A model generated the notes under the pieces. The model made no database searches. It worked only from the letters and a program-made list of their open reading frames with translations, and was not told where the DNA came from. A DNA stretch of 64,000 nucleotides from Steromphala cineraria. Lineage: Eukaryota; Mollusca; Gastropoda; Trochida; Trochidae. Positions 59,123-64,000 of this stretch are shown piece by piece. The DNA lies in the NCBI GenBank assembly GCA_916613615.1, contig OU744734.1, forward strand, positions 36,028,801 through 36,092,800. The letters run 5' to 3'. The translations under genes were made by a program, and so were the position numbers. Each line of letters opens with the position of its first letter. Position 1 is the first letter of the stretch.

Positions 59123-59730
59123 CAACTTCTTTTTTTTCGAAACCAGAAATTGTGATTTTCACAATAAATACTATGTTGTCCAGAAATTCTTGCTATTCCT
59201 TGTTTAAAAGACCTAGAAATTCTATCCTATAAAGGTAAGAGCAGGTTAGATTTAGAAGTGGTATACATTAAAACAGCAATATTTCTTGTATAACAACTTC
59301 TTTATTATGAAAACCGAAAATTGTGATTTTCACAAGAAAATTTTCTTTCCTGAAATCTTTCTATCCTTTGTTTAAAAGGCCTAGAAAGTCTATCTTACAA
59401 AGGTAATAGCAGGTTAGATTTAGAAGTGGTAGTCATTAAAACAGCAATATTTCTTTGATAGCAACCTCTTTATTCCGAAAACCCAAAATCATGATGTTCA
59501 CAAGAAGTGTTTCTTTCCCAAAAATGTTGCTTTTCTTTGTTTAAAAGACCAAGAAAGTCTATCCTATAAAGGTAAGAGCAGGTTAGATTTAGAAGTGGTA
59601 TACATTAAAACAGCAAGATTTTTGGTATAACAACTTCTTTATTTTGAAAACAAAAATTTTTTGATTTTCACCAAAACTATTTCCCACAAATTTGCTATAA
59701 AAGACCTAGAAAGTCTATCCTATGTAGGTG
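59123..59730 (+). repeat. 169-bp tandem repeat, unit B (about 3.6 units)
   Basis: Units start caacttcttt at 59123, 59294, 59462 and 59631 (periods 171, 168, 169). Each holds attgtgattttcac, a tcctataaaggtaagagcag phrase and catttaaaacagca-like text. The period is close to one nucleosome repeat. Confidence 0.85.
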
Positions 59731-60254
59731 AGAACAGGTAGAGAGCCTGACAGGCACTTAGATGTAGCTCTAACAACAGGTAATAACAATCCACAAGCAG
59801 AGGTGGGCTGCACTCTCGCTGTCAGTGTCCAAATGGCCTTATAATGCACCTCCATTACCACAGGAATATCAGATTGATATCCCAGAACAGCATGACTCTT
59901 GTAATAGAGGTGCTTACCAGGCAGACAGATAATTTGAGCTGCCTCTAGGTATTTATAGAAATACATTGAGAAATATCTGCCTTTTTGAAAGGGTAATTGA
60001 ATTGTCTGTCAAAAGGAGATAGGGTTGGAATAGAACGACTCTTTGTTTCAGACGTTTAGAGTTACTGTCTTTTAGGATATTTTTTATAAGGATATAACGT
60101 TTGTCTAAGCCCTCAGAAGGAACAGATATGTTGAGTCAAATATTTGAACCTTTTTGAAATTGTATGTTGCAAGATTAATACATTTCTTTCATTTAATATA
60201 AATAGTGAAAAGGGTTTATTGGTATATTTATATTGTAGACCTTTTAATGCATGT
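59731..60254. other. Unit-B-only spacer
   Basis: Absent from unit A. The 83-codon minus ORF 59715-59966 has no recognisable features. Confidence 0.4.
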
Positions 60255-60709
60255 TCAATGTTACATTAATTGTATGATAAAGGCCCATCTGCCAGCTACA
60301 TCCAGTACAAACTCGCCACACTTGCATACCACCACTTTGATGGATCACTGCCCTCTTATCTGTCGGATACGCTACAAACCTACAAGCCGCAAAGAACACT
60401 TCGTTCATCCAGTCAAAATCTCCTCCACATTCCAAAATGCAATCTAAAATCTATGGGAGAGCACTCATTTATGTTCACGTCACCATCGATTTGGAACTCC
60501 CTTCCTGATGTACTGCGTGGTGTACCAACACTGGAACAATTCAAGAGCGACCTGAAAACATATTTGTTCAAGAAAGCCTTCTTCACTTAAAACTTGACTC
60601 AACTTTCTCCATTTGTGTATATATCATCGTAGCAGTGAGCGCTCTGAGTCCACAACATGGAGATTTAAGCGCTATATAAATACTATTCATTATTATTATT
60701 ATTATTATT
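60255..60709 (+). mobile_element. 3' end of a second L2-like LINE with (TTA)n tail
   Basis: The frame 60270-60590 encodes YIQYKLATLAYHHFDGSLP, SYLSDTLQTYKPQRTLRSSS, SIWNSLPDVLRGVPTLEQFK and SDLKTYLFKKAFFT, the C-terminal tail of an L2-type reverse-transcriptase ORF, different in sequence from the 41.7/58.5-kb copies. It is followed by gatttaagcgctatataaat and a tta/att microsatellite tail (to 60709), the usual L2 end. 5'-truncated and inactive. Confidence 0.9.
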
Positions 60710-61082
60710 GTGGACTTGATTACGAGCTTTTTGAGTCCTGCGACGTTAAGTGACGGCCATCAGGCATGTGGATCCCTAAATCGTGGATGTGCACCCTGGG
60801 ATAAATATACACCATACAGCCCCGAGACTTCGGAGTCGTCTCCCTTCATTGGAATCACTCTATTCTGATGAAGCAGACGGGTTTTGCTGATCGGCTTCCT
60901 GATTGGCTATCAATTCCAATAGGACAAACTGTTGAGGTAATATGTAGCTGAAATTGAAAGGTCTGCATTTGTGGCTATATCGGAAAATGGTCACAAAGTC
61001 AAATACTTCAAGTTTGAGGTAGCACAGGACCTGAATGAGTGCATGACTTAAAAGTACACTAGACATTTGAGAGAACACATTT
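60710..61082. other. Unit-B-only spacer
   Basis: Nothing recognised. It is present only in unit B. Confidence 0.4.
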
Positions 61083-61490
61083 AAGGTTTTCTTGTCACAC
61101 ATATTTTTCAACCAACTTTTGAGACATGGAAGATTTACAAATTCATGAAGAATTTGGGATTTGTTTTCTTAAAATTCAATGAATTTAGGAAGTGCCAAAA
61201 GCCTAAAGTGCATGTGTATTCATTTCAGAAGAGAAACATCTATATATATATGATTAAATGTTAATTTGAAAGCTGATATTGTGATTTTTGAAATATGGCA
61301 AAATGACCTTGGTTCAGACAGTTTTGACCTTGGTTCAGATACTTATGAATTAACTTTATTTGGATTTGTCATATATAACAATTGCCTGTCAAATGCTAAG
61401 GAAACATGAAGAAACTTTCAATCAACACATGTAAGATGTGAGTTTAGATTCTATCCTGCCATATTATATGTTATGACAGGAATATTGACA
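61083..61490 (+). repeat. Dispersed 0.43-kb repeat, copy 2
   Basis: Partner of 4371-4800, 56 kb away. It has an internal 24-base duplication of gaccttggttcagac near 61308-61340. It lies in the stretch that unit A lacks. Confidence 0.7.
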
Positions 61491-61559
61491 TTTATCATGA
61501 AAAAAATAAATAGAGCCAGTACGTGTCTCTGTAGCTCATCAGTCTTCATATCAATTTTG

Positions 61560-62135
61560 CTTTAGGGTTTGGCAAATGTGGTTCCCTCTTACTTTGGGCT
61601 AAAGGGTCACCAAATGTACAATTTCTTGGCCTTATGCTTCTGGAGAAGAAGACAAGCATAGTTTTTAACGGTGTGGCCCCTGAGACCCTTATTAGGGGCC
61701 ATAGGGTCACCAAAGCTATAAAGTATAATCCTCACTAGTCAAGGAGTCTGTACACAAGATTTCAGCTTTCTAAGGTATTATGCTTCTGGAGAAGAAGATG
61801 AAAATAGGTTTTACGGGTATGGCATCTGTGGCCCTTATTAGGAGCTACAGGGCCACCAAAGCTACAATTTATAATCCTCACTAGTCAAGGGGTCTGTACA
61901 CAAAAATTCAGCTTCCTAGGTCTTATGTTTCTGGAGAAGATGAAAAAAAGGTTTTACATGCTTGGCCCCTTTGGCCCTTATTAGGGGCCACAGGGCCACC
62001 AAAGCTACAATTTATAATCCTCACGAGTCAAGGAGTCTGTACACAAGGTTTCAGCTTTCTAGGTCTTTTGCTTCTGGAGAAGAAGATGAAAATAGGTTTT
62101 ACGATCATGGCTCCTGTGGCCCTATGTTTTCTCTG
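61560..62135 (+). repeat. 145-bp tandem repeat, unit B (about 4 units)
   Basis: The phrase gcttctggagaagaagatga recurs at 61636, 61782, 61927 (tttctgg variant) and 62070. Units include ggcccttattaggggccaca, itself a small palindrome, and gtcaaggagtctgtacacaa. Unit A has about 1.2 units. Confidence 0.88.
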
Positions 62136-62683
62136 TAAATATTTGATTCTTCATAATGAAAACACAAAGAAGTCATTTATATTTTAATTACAGTAGTTTT
62201 ATTTTCTGGTTGACTAAACAATACAGTCAGTATTTCAACTTGTGTTCCACAGATGATGTCAAAATATACTCCACAGATCACATGTAACAAGGATAAACAT
62301 GTTGTTCAATAAAACAGTATAAACCTAGCCAACAGTTGACAAACAGCTGGGTTGTCAGAGAAAGTCCTTGACATTAATATTCAAGTAAAAACTTTTGAAT
62401 CAGATTTCTATACATTGTTCTTACAGGATGTTGTTAAAGTCACTTTTCATCTACATCATATAAAAAAACTCATACAAAAATCCATTCATATTGATAAATC
62501 AACATTTTTGTAAATCTTTGTTAAAACAATTTTAATTTGGATCATAAAGGTCTCAAAATAGTATAAAATAATTCTTTTACAAAGTACACCCCATCAAATA
62601 AGTAAAGGATCGCCCATCCTTTAAATATCTTTGGATAATATCAATCATTGTATGTAGCAGGAAAGAAAATCGATAATGTCCAC
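62136..62683. other. Conserved flank of unit B
   Basis: About 95 percent identical by eye to 42776-43310. By analogy with unit A it may be distal 3' untranslated sequence of a receptor copy outside the window. Confidence 0.35.
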
Positions 62684-62750
62684 GTCCAGCGGGATTCAAA
62701 CCCGGGACCTCTTGGTTGAGAGTAAGACACACTACCTGTTGGGCCAAAGG
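62684..62750 (-). mobile_element. tRNA-like sequence (SINE head or tRNA relic), unit B
   Basis: Minus-strand reading has ggcccaacaggtagtgtgtc and a B-box gggtttgaatcccgc. Orthologous to 43311-43378, with changes in the A-box and D-arm region; not a functional tRNA. Confidence 0.6.
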
Positions 62751-62900
62751 GATATCCCTCCAGCTGAAGCCAGCAGGAATGCTTTGGACCTCACTCTGTC
62801 ACATATAGTATTACCTCATATTAAAATCAGGTTCATTTTTAAATCATTTGTTCAGTATGCGAAGAGATATCCCTCCATATTAGAATCAGTTTCATCTTTA
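62751..62900 (+). repeat. 115-bp tandem repeat, unit B (1 full unit and a short one)
   Basis: Unit starts gatatccc at 62751 and 62865; the second equals the shortened last unit of the unit-A array (ccatattagaatcagtttca). Two central units of A are absent. Confidence 0.82.
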
Positions 62901-64000
62901 AATCATTTGCTATATATATTTAGAGTCAACTACAAAGACAGAAGGTAGACAACAAACAGGTGAAAGACTGTTGTAGCTATGAAAGATATCTTGACAAGTA
63001 TCAGGTTGTACATTGCATATATTCAGAAACATCAACATTTTAACATTCAATTTATCATTTATCTTGTAAAGAGCACATGTAGATTTCTTGAGGTTCGGCA
63101 ATGATTAGATGATAGAAACAATTGTTGATTTATCTGATAAAAACCTTCTTTGGCTAAAGAAACTATGCCTCAAGGTATATCTACAAAGAAATGCTTTGGT
63201 GTTTCAAAATAATGTCAATAAAAGTTTTGTAGTTTAATAATTTAGCTGGGCCTTACAACGTTTATCACTTGTTTTCCTGATTTGCTTTGTCAACTGAAGG
63301 CATGAAAGTGAAATTTTGGTTCAATGTATATGAATTTTTTTCTGAATGTTTATGTAGGCAACATAACAAGGAATTCAATGTTTCTCACAAAATTCAATAG
63401 GGTTTAGAACAATAATTTCTGAACTAAATGGGTAAACGTAATATCATTTTTAACAGAGAGGAATTTGTAGCATTTAAAAAAAATATGTAATGTGTTAATT
63501 TTGAAAATGAGAAACCTTCTTTAAGTTGCACAAATTGTAACCTGGAATTGGAACTGTCAAACATTAAGATAGGCTGTCGACCATCTTATTGCTAAGAGTG
63601 CCAATCAATCATAGAAGTTCTGTTTCTTTGTTCATTATGACGGTATGTGATTCAAAATATAAAATTTACTTGTTTCTAGAAAATTAAATCATATCATGAA
63701 ATGTATTTAGAATGTAATAACTGATTATCTTTTCTATCTTGATTATTTCAACATTCTGTACATAACAATCATCAAAAACATTTTTGTCACTCTGATCATG
63801 ACAATAGCATCAGAAGGGTTTGTACATTGCTCTTTTGAAAAATTAAATCTTGCAAGAATGTTTCATCTCATGATGACAGTGATGACGTCATGGACACATC
63901 AAATGGTCAGTTGTGTTGGTTCTCACAAAACAGTTTAGCAGGGTCAGAGTCCGTTCTCACAAGTTCACAAATCACATGATTTATGACATGATTCCAACAA
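62901..64000. other. Conserved flank of unit B up to the window end
   Basis: Collinear with 43766-44849 of unit A, about 95 percent identical by eye. The window ends at the position matching 44849, 1.2 kb short of where unit A has its receptor stop codon. No gene seen here. Confidence 0.5.

Larger units (their letters stand above)
47986..64000 (+). repeat. Tandem segmental duplication, unit B (incomplete)
   Basis: Direct repeat of unit A, collinear through the same landmarks and cut by the window end at the position equivalent to 44849. It lacks the insertions at 33031-34068 and 34581-34774, but has an M1 copy (58162) missing in A, longer 169-bp and 145-bp arrays, and about 1.8 kb (59.73-61.56 kb) absent from A. 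Confidence 0.93.

Overview
This is an AT-rich, intron- and repeat-dominated animal nuclear window. Codon-poor spacer, GT-AG splice signals, LINE and tRNA-derived SINE fragments, many palindromic MITEs and a class-A GPCR all point to an animal. The repeat style (short C/G-rich palindromes, arrays carrying a 'cttctggagaagaag' core) and the 5-HT2-like receptor fit a mollusc, probably a bivalve; that placement is inference. Only one gene is certain.

Layout. 1-0.9 kb: degenerate 11-bp repeat that switches strand. 0.9-1.9 kb: first of three copies of a 1-kb segment (R1) holding a 242-bp exon-like ORF. 2-15.9 kb: mostly intron-like sequence with a SINE, several small tandem duplications and one 45-nt exon-like unit at 9.8 kb. 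15.9-19.5 kb: three unrelated minisatellites (30, 55 and 31 bp) around a set of exon-like pieces whose phases do not fully agree. 19.5-29.7 kb: MITEs, LINE tails, a 23-bp minisatellite, a SINE with a perfect 13-bp target duplication, a recursive-splice-like site at 27.15 kb, and a small duplication whose two halves each host a different inverted-repeat element.

From 29.7 kb to the end the window is a direct tandem duplication with a unit of about 18.3 kb: unit A is 29.69-47.98 kb, unit B runs from 47.98 kb past the window end. The units align collinearly with indels caused by transposons, deletions and tandem-array copy-number changes. Unit A carries, on the minus strand at its right end, a large intact terminal exon of a serotonin 5-HT2-type receptor (TM3 to C-terminus). 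Unit B is cut off at the point matching position 44,849 of unit A, so a second receptor exon is expected about 1.2 kb beyond the window. No exon for TM1-TM2 is visible between 47.2 and 64 kb, so the 5' part of the receptor gene must lie further right, or this exon is an orphan duplicate.

Nine copies of one palindromic MITE family, three 3' ends of L2-like LINEs with the same 'gcgctatataaat' tail signature and a fourth without it, and paired tRNA-like sequences make up most of the recognisable repeats. Apart from the receptor, all exon calls are tentative and rest on splice signals plus open frames read by eye.
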